64,000 nt of DNA from assembly GCF_018343775.1 (NCBI RefSeq), contig NZ_CP074349.1, positions 3,400,001 through 3,464,000 of the forward strand, written 5' to 3'. How positions within the stretch are numbered: position 1 is the stretch's first letter; each line of letters starts with the position of its first letter. The position numbers were made by a program, and so were the translations under genes. This DNA is from Pseudomonas cichorii. GTDB taxonomy: Bacteria > Pseudomonadota > Gammaproteobacteria > Pseudomonadales > Pseudomonadaceae. The notes beneath the pieces were generated by a model that had not been told where the DNA came from, did no database searches, and worked only from the letters and a program-made list of their open reading frames with translations. Of this stretch, positions 50,723 through 58,260 are shown in pieces.

Positions 50723-50784
50723 GGCACCTCCTGATTGGCCTCATTTTAAGGCATGGAGGTGTCTACGAAACCCGGGGCGATTCA

Positions 50785-51395
50785 TAATTAGGCACTACAA
50801 CTATCAAATATCGTTGACTGACATGGCTGAGCAGGAACGAAAGGTAGACGCGCAACTGGCACCAATGTTTGAGGACTACGCTGACCAGTTTGCCCTGAAC
50901 GGCACCCCTGGCGCTCAAATTTATCTTGATAGAAAAGAGCTCACGCTTCGCTTCGAGTCGCACGGACAGCGAGACTATTTGTGGGAAATCGGCAGTGGCG
51001 CTAACTGGATGGGATACCACATCGCGGCGTTTCTAGGCATTCATGAATACCTGTCGAAAGAGGAAAATCGCAAGCTCCCACCGTTCAGTTTCATCGTGAT
51101 CGACCAGCCTAGCCAAGTCTACTTTCCGAGCAGCACCGGCGGCGTGAACGCACTAGATGCTGGTTTCAAAGCTGTCAATCAAGCTAGGCCAGCGGACGTT
51201 ATTGCCACCCGCCGAATCTTTGAAGTATTGGCTGAGGGACTGAAACGAGCAGGTCACTTTATCCAGATTATCGTTTTGGAGCACGCAGGCCCCGACATCT
51301 GGGGGAATGTGGCTGACACCGTGCCCGTCGCTGCTTGGGAAGGCAAAGACGATGGTCTCATCCCTGCTCACTGGATTCATTCACACAATGATTAA
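50785..51395 (+). pseudogene. DUF3732 protein C-terminal fragment, 5' end lost at the IS
   Basis: The frame is open from the IS edge and gives about 200 aa. IGSGANWMGYHIAAFLGIHE and PFSFIVIDQPSQVYFPS are the C-terminal hallmarks of DUF3732 SMC-like ATPases (signature-like helix and Walker B-like IVIDQPSQVYFP). Walker A and the coiled coils, several hundred residues, are missing. The IS right end abuts the fragment, so insertion plus deletion removed the 5' end. DUF3732 genes often sit with a small partner in predicted ABC-type defence systems, which would be inactive here. Confidence 0.78.
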
Positions 51396-51693
51396 CGCAG
51401 GCTCTCTTGGCCAGTTTTACTTTCGGGGCACAGCTGGCCGAACACCTGAACCTTGTTCCTCCGCGTATTGGGCGCAGCCGTGGGAAGGTGGGGGCTGTTC
51501 AACAGGGAAGCGCTACACAGCATCTTGTTTTACGCCACAAATGAGGCGAGTAACTCCTATGCTGGTGGGAGAGATTCAAAAAAGACAGTCCCGCGCACTC
51601 GGGGGCAACAGAAATGGGAAGATATTTCTATATTCCACAGCTTGAGTAAAATGTTCGCCTCGTCTCGATAATGACCGATCAGCCAGGTATCCC
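51396..51693 (+). other. Gene-free leader of the reverse transcriptase, candidate structured RNA
   Basis: 298 bases between the DUF3732 fragment and the RT gene. No supported protein; small frames there lack ribosome-binding sites. It contains paired stretches such as GAGGCGA (51543-51549) with TCGCCTC (51655-51661), which would bracket a structured region of about 110 bases ending just before the RT. Some antiviral RTs have such a noncoding RNA upstream. The pairing is only seven bases, so this is suggestive. Confidence 0.35.
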
Positions 51694-53253
51694 ATGCATC
51701 TCACGGAAGACGCTCTTGAGTTCGCTCGGCGCCACATCAGCGCTTATTACGATACGGACTTCTTCCCAAAGCCGTTCGAATTTTCTGCCCTGTGGCATTG
51801 CTGGGAAGAGGTCAAAGCCTACCTGCTAAATACCCCGTTAAAAGATGTTTTGAGCACTCAACCAAAAGTGGTTGCATGGCATAAAGCACGCGGTGGGTAT
51901 CGGGTGGTGCATCAGCTCGATCCCGTAGACGCAATCATCTACACCGCTTTGGCTTATCTGATCGCTGGCAAAGTGGAGGCAGCCAGAATGGGGCCTCACG
52001 TATCGTGCGCCTACCGCATTGAGGTCAGCTCAAATAGCTTCTTCTCGCGCGGCTCAGGATTTGATATCTACCGAAAAAATTGCGAACTTCTCGCAGAAGA
52101 ATACGACTATGTCCTGGCAACCGACATCAGCGATTTCTACAACCAAATCTACCTCCATCGCGTCCGTAACGCTCTGGAGGACATTGGGGCCGAGCCGGAT
52201 CTAGCTCAGGAAATCGAAAGCTTCCTGATGAGGCTCAATCATAAGGCATCGCAAGGACTGCCCATCGGGCCAGCCGCCTCCATCATCTTGGCGGAAGCTG
52301 CACTCATTGATGTTGACCAATTTATTTACCAGCACGGTTTGGAACATGTGCGGTATGTCGACGACTTCCGTATTTTTGCTAAAAGTGAAGATAAGCTCAA
52401 AGCAGTGCTTGAGGAGCTAGTTGTTTACCTGCACCAACAGCATCGCCTGGGCCTCGTTTCGGAAAAAACAAAGATTCACGAATCCCAGGCCTTCGTTCAT
52501 GAAGAGTTGAAGAACGCCTACCAACTCGAAAAGCTTGATCTCATGCGCAGCATTGAGGCGGGCAATCAATACGGCGAATTCGCCTCCGACGATGATGACA
52601 GTCAATTCGAAGATGATGGGTTCGACGACGATGAGGAAGACGACCCGGCTCCACTCGGCGACCGCTTGGCCGAAGCACTCAGTCGAGCACGCGATTCAGG
52701 AGTACTTGACCTGGGAGTAATCCGCGCAATTATTCGCCGTGCAAAGCACGCTCGTGATAGTACGATTGTTTCTCTGCTCTGCAAGGATTTGCCTTTTTAT
52801 CTGCCTGTGATAAATGACATCGCGCTTTACTTCGATTCATTATTTTCTTTCGATCATGATGAAGTGTGCGATGAACTATCGGAAGCCTGCGATAAAGGTG
52901 ATCTCGCCAGCCAGGGAGCCAAGGTCTGGATAGGTTGGTACCTTGCACGTCATGTTGAAAAGCTCGACATTACCCTTCGAACCTACCTCCAAAGCTGTGA
53001 CGTACCAACGATTACTATTGCGGAGCTCGGCAAAAAAAATCTGTCTTGGTCGAAAGCAGCGAAGCACAAAGTGTCGAGCTCTGCGTCATGGGATCGAAGA
53101 GCCTACATTTACTCTCTGAGCGGATTGTCCACCGACGAGCGAAAGGTAAGTCTCCACACCATCAGACGAACCGTCGCGTTGGCACAGATCGACAGCTGGG
53201 TACTCAACTGGGTGAGCAATGGAGCTCCCGATCCGAAGCCTGCTCCTCACTGA
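51694..53253 (+). CDS. Stand-alone reverse transcriptase, DRT/Abi-like group
   Basis: 519 aa. RT fingers-palm motifs: motif A ATDISDFYNQIY with catalytic Asp144, motif B QGLPIGPAAS (187-196), motif C YVDD (221-224). No maturase, endonuclease or Cas1 part, so not a group II intron or CRISPR RT. An acidic low-complexity segment (about 298-322, many Asp and Glu) precedes a helical C-terminal domain of about 190 residues, as in defence-associated (UG/Abi) RTs. I cannot assign a DRT type by eye. Retron identity is not supported, since I find no clear msr/msd. Probable role: anti-phage DNA synthesis, inferred from family and setting. Confidence 0.82.
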   Translation: MHLTEDALEFARRHISAYYDTDFFPKPFEFSALWHCWEEVKAYLLNTPLKDVLSTQPKVVAWHKARGGYRVVHQLDPVDAIIYTALAYLIAGKVEAARMGPHVSCAYRIEVSSNSFFSRGSGFDIYRKNCELLAEEYDYVLATDISDFYNQIYLHRVRNALEDIGAEPDLAQEIESFLMRLNHKASQGLPIGPAASIILAEAALIDVDQFIYQHGLEHVRYVDDFRIFAKSEDKLKAVLEELVVYLHQQHRLGLVSEKTKIHESQAFVHEELKNAYQLEKLDLMRSIEAGNQYGEFASDDDDSQFEDDGFDDDEEDDPAPLGDRLAEALSRARDSGVLDLGVIRAIIRRAKHARDSTIVSLLCKDLPFYLPVINDIALYFDSLFSFDHDEVCDELSEACDKGDLASQGAKVWIGWYLARHVEKLDITLRTYLQSCDVPTITIAELGKKNLSWSKAAKHKVSSSASWDRRAYIYSLSGLSTDERKVSLHTIRRTVALAQIDSWVLNWVSNGAPDPKPAPH

Positions 53254-53270
53254 ATTTCCCACATTTTAAA

Positions 53271-53296
53271 GAGGAGGGCCTCTGAAAGGCCTCCCC
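53271..53296. terminator. Hairpin between convergent RT and Rad50-like genes
   Basis: GGCCT (53277-53281) pairs with AGGCC (53287-53291), with partial pairing of the flanking GAGGAG / CTCCCC. Placed midway between the two stop codons. Confidence 0.45.
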
Positions 53297-53303
53297 TATC
53301 GCC

Positions 53304-55931
53304 TCAACCGTTTCGCAACGCTTCAAGCCCCCGATCCATCGACATGGCTGCAGCCACGATTGCACTCACTGCGGATCGGTCGAACTCATGGTCTTGCTGC
53401 GCGTCATGAGTACCGCTATTGAGGCAGCCCCATTCTATGGAAGCCCCGTTTATCCCGATCAACGCATCGAGCCCAGCAAGGATCTCGTCAACGCCCTGAG
53501 GAGGGTTTTGAAGCCTGGCGAGTCCGCTTCGAAGCTTGACGCACTTATTGTTTAGTTCGAACTTGGCCCGAGGGCCTCCAAGTTTCAACTCTAAAACCCC
53601 ACCGTGCCTCCGGCCAAACCACGTCCACGCCCGATCAGTCAGACTCTCAATTGCGGCCCTGGAATGGCGCAATGCATCGCGTTTTTGCTCTGCCTGCAAT
53701 GAAGCCTGCGCTAACAAAACGTAGTTTTTTGTGGGAGGGTCAGTGTCGATACGTAAATGGTGCTCTCCGTAGTGTGGAAGAAACGAATACTTGCGAATTT
53801 GAGCAGCCCGCTGAGCACCAAGCTCCTGCTGGATCCGATGCAGGAACTCCTCTGCGTGAGAGGTCAGAATCACTTGCTTGGCATCAAGCAGCCCGCTTTC
53901 AAAGAAGGTACGCCAGATCCCATCTCGATGCTCGTCATCGATCGCGTTGACGACGTCGTCAAAGATTACAATCGGACAATTTTCGGCAAGATTCTTTGCG
54001 AGCAAAATCGCCAGGCCGAGGCACCGGATATGCCCCTCGCTCAAGATCATCAGCGCATCGAAGACTTCACCTGGTTGACCTATGAACTCAATCTCGATTC
54101 TCCCGTTTTCAGCCAGGGGCAACCTGAGCGCATGGATCTGAGCAGGCAGGGGATCCTCTCGGTTAAACAGGTTGTAGAGATCTCGGGCACTATCACCTAA
54201 TCCTTGCAGCAATTGGGCGGGCAACGCAGCGAGGTACGCCTGTAGTTGGGGGAGATAGGCGTCGTAGGCAGCCTTGACCCGCCTATGATGCTCTACCGTA
54301 TGTGCTTCAATACGCACCTCTTCGATGAGTTGCTGGTTATCAATTTCGAATTGAGCAATTATTGCCTGCGCTTGCGTGAATGCTTCCAACGCCTGTGACC
54401 GTAGAAGCTTGCAGCGCTCGATTTCGAGTCTGAACCCATCAACCCTCGTGCGCTGCTCGGCAATCCCATTTCTTTCCTCGATGGTCTGACGACTAGCCAC
54501 ATCTGACTGTTCAATGCGACCCGCTAGCTGCACCAGGCCTTGCCACGCCCTCTCGTCGTCATCCATCCAAGGCTGAAGCCAATGGCCGGCTGAAGCGAGC
54601 GGAAGAAGCGGTAGATGAGCCGCCCGCAATTCATTGGGGCAGACCTGCGCAGCGACTACGGTCACACGTTGCATCTCAGCCAGCAGTAAACGCAGCGCCT
54701 CGTTGCAGTTATTCGTAGCCTGCTCTGACGCTAGCTGTAACGCTTTGAGTTCAGCGAGCTGCACGAGCCCTGCGCGCGCGCGTTCAAATGGATCGTAGCT
54801 GACACGATCCAATTGAGTACCACAAGCCGGACACGATGTTGCCCTTTCCGCCAGCTTCAGTACCGCGTCGTAGAGGTTGGAATAGGAGACGTCAGCCGCC
54901 CGAGCATTGAGTGCTTGTAGTGCGGCTTGGCTTGCCGCGTGGAGGTTGTAAACCTGTGCGCGTTTCTCCTCCAAACCTGCAGGAGTACATCCATGAATCA
55001 CCGGCAGCGGTGATTCCAGGACACCCTGCAAATACGCCAATTGTCCCTGTTTGCTCGGCGTACCCAAAATCCAATCAACACATGCTTGGTAAGTACTGCC
55101 AGCATAAATCCTTGCGGCCAGGGCCTCCTCTTCCATGGCAAGCTCAGCAAGCCGTTGGGGGTAGCCGTCCACGTTCTGCTGCGATGCGGCGACTTGGTTA
55201 CGCCTTCCCTCCAGCTGAAAAGCTCTGAGGCCAGAGACACTCAGGTTCTCGTCAAGCGAGGCATTGAATCCACGAACAAACTCGCTGAATTGATCAACGC
55301 CAAACAAGGTCGCGATCAATTGTCGCTGGTCACCTGGAGTTCTAGCGGCTATTCGGCCGAAGTCATCAAGCCGATTTTTTTCGACAAAACAGAACCGGAA
55401 GTTTTCTTCATTCGCTAGCACCTCAGCTTCTGGCCCACCGTTTAGAGAACCCAGTAACCGTGGCCGCACGTGTCGGCGTAAGCGCGCGTTATTGCAGTAG
55501 GCACGATGATCAAAACGCTTTGCTTCAGCCTCACTGATTGATCCAAGCATAGCCATTTCGAGTGCTTCGAAAAAACTGCTTTTTCCCGTGCCATTCGGCC
55601 CGTAGATCAAGGTGATGTCATGGCTAAGATCGAAAACCTCTACCTGCATAAACCCCCGGAACGGCCCGACCTCCAGTCGATTAAGTCTTAGACGACTACG
55701 GGCTGCTTGAGCGAACTGGGCAGCCTCAGGCAATTCGATAGGTGCATGGGGTAACTGCTGGAGCGTGATCGGAGCCAGCCTGCTAGAGCGCCCTCGCCTT
55801 TGAGTGCCAACCTCTGCCAAACTCTGCAGATTGGCCATGACAATATTGGCTAGGCGGCGGACATCCTCATGAACTGGCTGCGCAGCCAGGTAGACCAAAA
55901 AACGCTGATATTCGGCGTGTAAACTCGACAT
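53304..55931 (-). CDS. Rad50/SbcC-like zinc-hook ATPase
   Basis: 875 aa. Walker A GPNGTGKSS (111-119), long helical arms, a Rad50-type zinc hook CPAC (Cys367, Cys370), ABC signature LSEGH (630-634), Walker B PIVIFDDV (653-660) and H-loop His692 in ILTSHAEEF. A unique N-terminal extension of about 80 residues precedes the ATPase, and a 150-residue C-terminal domain of unknown fold follows. No Mre11-like nuclease is next to it. GGAG stands seven bases before the ATG. Such solitary SMC-like proteins occur in anti-plasmid and anti-phage loci. Not the housekeeping sbcC, which is paired with sbcD. Confidence 0.85.
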   Translation of the reverse strand: MSSLHAEYQRFLVYLAAQPVHEDVRRLANIVMANLQSLAEVGTQRRGRSSRLAPITLQQLPHAPIELPEAAQFAQAARSRLRLNRLEVGPFRGFMQVEVFDLSHDITLIYGPNGTGKSSFFEALEMAMLGSISEAEAKRFDHRAYCNNARLRRHVRPRLLGSLNGGPEAEVLANEENFRFCFVEKNRLDDFGRIAARTPGDQRQLIATLFGVDQFSEFVRGFNASLDENLSVSGLRAFQLEGRRNQVAASQQNVDGYPQRLAELAMEEEALAARIYAGSTYQACVDWILGTPSKQGQLAYLQGVLESPLPVIHGCTPAGLEEKRAQVYNLHAASQAALQALNARAADVSYSNLYDAVLKLAERATSCPACGTQLDRVSYDPFERARAGLVQLAELKALQLASEQATNNCNEALRLLLAEMQRVTVVAAQVCPNELRAAHLPLLPLASAGHWLQPWMDDDERAWQGLVQLAGRIEQSDVASRQTIEERNGIAEQRTRVDGFRLEIERCKLLRSQALEAFTQAQAIIAQFEIDNQQLIEEVRIEAHTVEHHRRVKAAYDAYLPQLQAYLAALPAQLLQGLGDSARDLYNLFNREDPLPAQIHALRLPLAENGRIEIEFIGQPGEVFDALMILSEGHIRCLGLAILLAKNLAENCPIVIFDDVVNAIDDEHRDGIWRTFFESGLLDAKQVILTSHAEEFLHRIQQELGAQRAAQIRKYSFLPHYGEHHLRIDTDPPTKNYVLLAQASLQAEQKRDALRHSRAAIESLTDRAWTWFGRRHGGVLELKLGGPRAKFELNNKCVKLRSGLARLQNPPQGVDEILAGLDALIGINGASIEWGCLNSGTHDAQQDHEFDRSAVSAIVAAAMSMDRGLEALRNG

Positions 55932-56174
55932 AGACGCTCCATGTGTTGACCAACTGGCAGCACCACCTCTTTGGGTAGCTCGACATTGAGCGTAGTCGCA
56001 GTTTTATATAGCAGCATGGCGCCATTAGATGCGCTGGAAGAGCGTCTCTGTTAACCGACCTTCACCAAGCATTCCTAGTCGCCGCTTTAAGCACCGAGCT
56101 GCTCTCGCAGGAATGTCGAGGGGGAGGAGCTATGAAACGCTCCGCCGCGTACTGCCGAGGCAAGGGAATGGCAG

Positions 56175-56453
56175 CTAGGCGCAAAAGCCGTGCGTAAGGC
56201 GCTCGACCACTTCCAACGCTTCTTGGATGTCAGCATCAACTGGATATGTATGAGCAGGGGCGCGAGCAGGTGTGTTCAGCCACTTTACTGCATGCGTCTG
56301 GTTGCCAAATAAACCTGCTGCAGCAGCCAACAGCACGGCATCAATGCCTTCCCCCGATCCAGTTGGTTCGGTCTGTCGATTTTCTGCACCCAGGTGCTCG
56401 CTCTGAGCGATAGCGTCCAGCGGTGCTTGCTCCAAGGTATCGCTGAGATTCAC
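56175..56453 (-). CDS. MbcA/ParS-like antitoxin domain remnant or short protein
   Basis: 92 aa. The second half, LFGNQTHAVKWLNTPARA...PVDADIQEALEVVERLTHG, resembles the toxin-binding domain of Xre/MbcA/ParS antitoxins of RES-type toxin pairs. The usual N-terminal helix-turn-helix is missing and no RES toxin lies beside it. It could be a decayed antitoxin or a short solitary regulator. The N-terminal half is low in hydrophobic residues. Confidence 0.5.
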   Translation of the reverse strand: MNLSDTLEQAPLDAIAQSEHLGAENRQTEPTGSGEGIDAVLLAAAAGLFGNQTHAVKWLNTPARAPAHTYPVDADIQEALEVVERLTHGFCA

Positions 56454-56911
56454 ATCGAACTCCGCCGCCTGGAGAGCAGATCAGCATTGATGCTTAGGCT
56501 GACGGGCTCCTTGGTGGCTATAGGGTCGTAAACTCCGCGCATACTTACCTGCTGAATCACCTCGATTCAAGACTATACACCGGTCTTCACAAAGGTCGCA
56601 GCCATCGTCAGTCGGAGGCCAGGGAGGTGGCGCTCCCTTGGCGCTCAGCGTGCCGCCGCAACCAGCCCTCGCGCTCCATCGTGCACGAGTGAACCTCTCC
56701 ATTGCGAAGTTGCGTTGCAGCGATAGGTTGTCGACACAGTCAATCACACGAGTCGCAGTCTGACCAACGATCATGACAAGGAAATCACATTCAGATCGCT
56801 GATCAAACCGTCCTACAAGGTCAGAGGAGTAGCTCGACAGCGCCCGAGCGATCCAACCATTTTACGAAATGTCGATCTCAAAAATGTGAATTGTCTCGTC
56901 AAAAGTAGAAA
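56454..56911. other. Gene-free segment
   Basis: 458 bases. A 97-codon open frame on the minus strand (56481-56774) has a composition unlike a real protein and no ribosome-binding site. Base composition changes from GC-rich to AT-rich near 56860, so this may be a junction between cargo blocks. Confidence 0.4.
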
Positions 56912-58114
56912 TTAGCGTTGAGGGCTGTCGACTACTTTTTCATCACGCTCGACCTTAATGTCGTCTATCAGATGCAAACCATGAAGACTCGTAAGTGTTG
57001 GCGACTGATACGGCCCTATGCCTATAGTATCGAAAAACATACTTAAGTCAGTAACAAATCCAGAGCCTATTTTAAATACAGATTCATTTGAAGGAAAAGC
57101 CCGATCAACGTTTTCGTCACGAACTCTGTCCAATATAATCCCGGTTACAGCGGCTAGTGAGCAAAGGGATTCATACATATGGGCACCAGTAACAAATGTC
57201 GAATGCCACTGCCATCCTGATTTCTTGGCTTGAAAAGCCAAGCTATAATCAGAATGAAATCCGCCTAAACACAAAAGCTTGCAGATTCTTGTGTAAATTA
57301 TATCAATTTCGCTAAACTTTTTTATCCACAGCTCTTGAGGAGATTTGAAGTTATGTTGCGGTTTCTGCTCCTTTCTGTACAAACAGAGACTATGGATCTT
57401 TAACCACTCATCGTGCAATTCGCGAAGAAAGTCGTGACATACCATGAAGCTGGAATCCGTCTGGGGACGCGAATTTTTATATATCCTTCGATATAGATCC
57501 ATGGGCTGACTAATGAATATACAAGACTCTATATCAAACTCCTTCGTTGTAGCCTCACTGTTTTCATCGAAGGCATTTCCTGGCTCCACTAACTCATAAA
57601 TGCGTTCTATTCTCTTACCTTTAACCTTATCAAACTGATCCAAAATAAACTTGACATGGCCATAATAGATGTCATTCCGGTTCTTTAAACCTGTATCATC
57701 AATCTGTTTTTCCGTCTGAATCGTGCGATGCACGTTATTCACGATAGCCCCGAGAGGTACGGATGACGCAAGTATAATCAGCGGGAATTTGCTGATTTCA
57801 AGGAACACCCCATAGCCTTGATAGGAAAGATCCAGGCTGTAACCTTGCCATGACCAGGCCCCAAAAAAAACGAACAAATAAACCGGATAAGCAGTTGCGA
57901 TAATAAAAAGCGGCTGATTGAATAGCTGCCTGTCATCCAGCTCAAACCACTGAAAATAGTAAGACATTGCCGCAAGCATACACGTACTGATTAGCACCCC
58001 CATCAGAAAAACCTGCGGGGCATTTTGACGGATAGTCAGAATCAAGAACGCAGTCACTAACATCAACACAATCACAAACAACGCAAACTTATTTTTCTTT
58101 GTAAATTCACTCAT
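56912..58114 (-). CDS. Membrane protein of unknown function with cytoplasmic C-terminal domain
   Basis: 400 aa and AT-rich relative to its neighbours. Four hydrophobic helices at about 10-27, 34-52, 68-85 and 105-123, then a soluble part of about 275 residues with no motif I recognise (YYGHVKFILDQFDKV; FMVCHDFLRELHDEWLKI; LCLGGFHSDYSLAF). It lies 146 bases downstream of the helicase gene on the same strand, so the two may form a unit. Membrane proteins next to nucleic-acid enzymes are often the killing effectors of defence systems; that is inference. Confidence 0.65.
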   Translation of the reverse strand: MSEFTKKNKFALFVIVLMLVTAFLILTIRQNAPQVFLMGVLISTCMLAAMSYYFQWFELDDRQLFNQPLFIIATAYPVYLFVFFGAWSWQGYSLDLSYQGYGVFLEISKFPLIILASSVPLGAIVNNVHRTIQTEKQIDDTGLKNRNDIYYGHVKFILDQFDKVKGKRIERIYELVEPGNAFDENSEATTKEFDIESCIFISQPMDLYRRIYKNSRPQTDSSFMVCHDFLRELHDEWLKIHSLCLYRKEQKPQHNFKSPQELWIKKFSEIDIIYTRICKLLCLGGFHSDYSLAFQAKKSGWQWHSTFVTGAHMYESLCSLAAVTGIILDRVRDENVDRAFPSNESVFKIGSGFVTDLSMFFDTIGIGPYQSPTLTSLHGLHLIDDIKVERDEKVVDSPQR

Positions 58115-58260
58115 GATTCAGTCACGTCAAAGTATGGCTTAGGTTTATTTAAGATCATGCGCGCCAAGTCCAATCCCGGCAAGGCAACAGTATTTTTTCA
58201 GCACCAGCACATGCAGGCACCATGACTAACGATTAGTGTTCCTTTTAATTAAGTTATTAA

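Larger units (their letters stand above)
49554..50784 (-). mobile_element. IS3-family insertion sequence, complete
   Basis: 1231 bp bounded by imperfect inverted repeats of about 28 bases: the left end begins TGAATCGCCCCGG and contains TAGACACCT; the right end is its complement with CCGGGGCGATTCA. Contains orfA and orfB with the A6G slippage site (AAAAAAG on the minus strand, 50477-50483). I see no identical 3-4 base target duplication (CAA left, TAA right), which suggests a deletion or recombination next to it. Confidence 0.88.

Noticed and set aside
51396..51693. Retron msr/msd upstream of the reverse transcriptase
   Set aside because: I could not find the paired a1/a2 repeats and priming guanosine context of a retron; kept only as a candidate structured leader.
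56481..56774. 97-codon minus-strand frame in the island
   Set aside because: Composition unlike a protein, no start signal, no family match.
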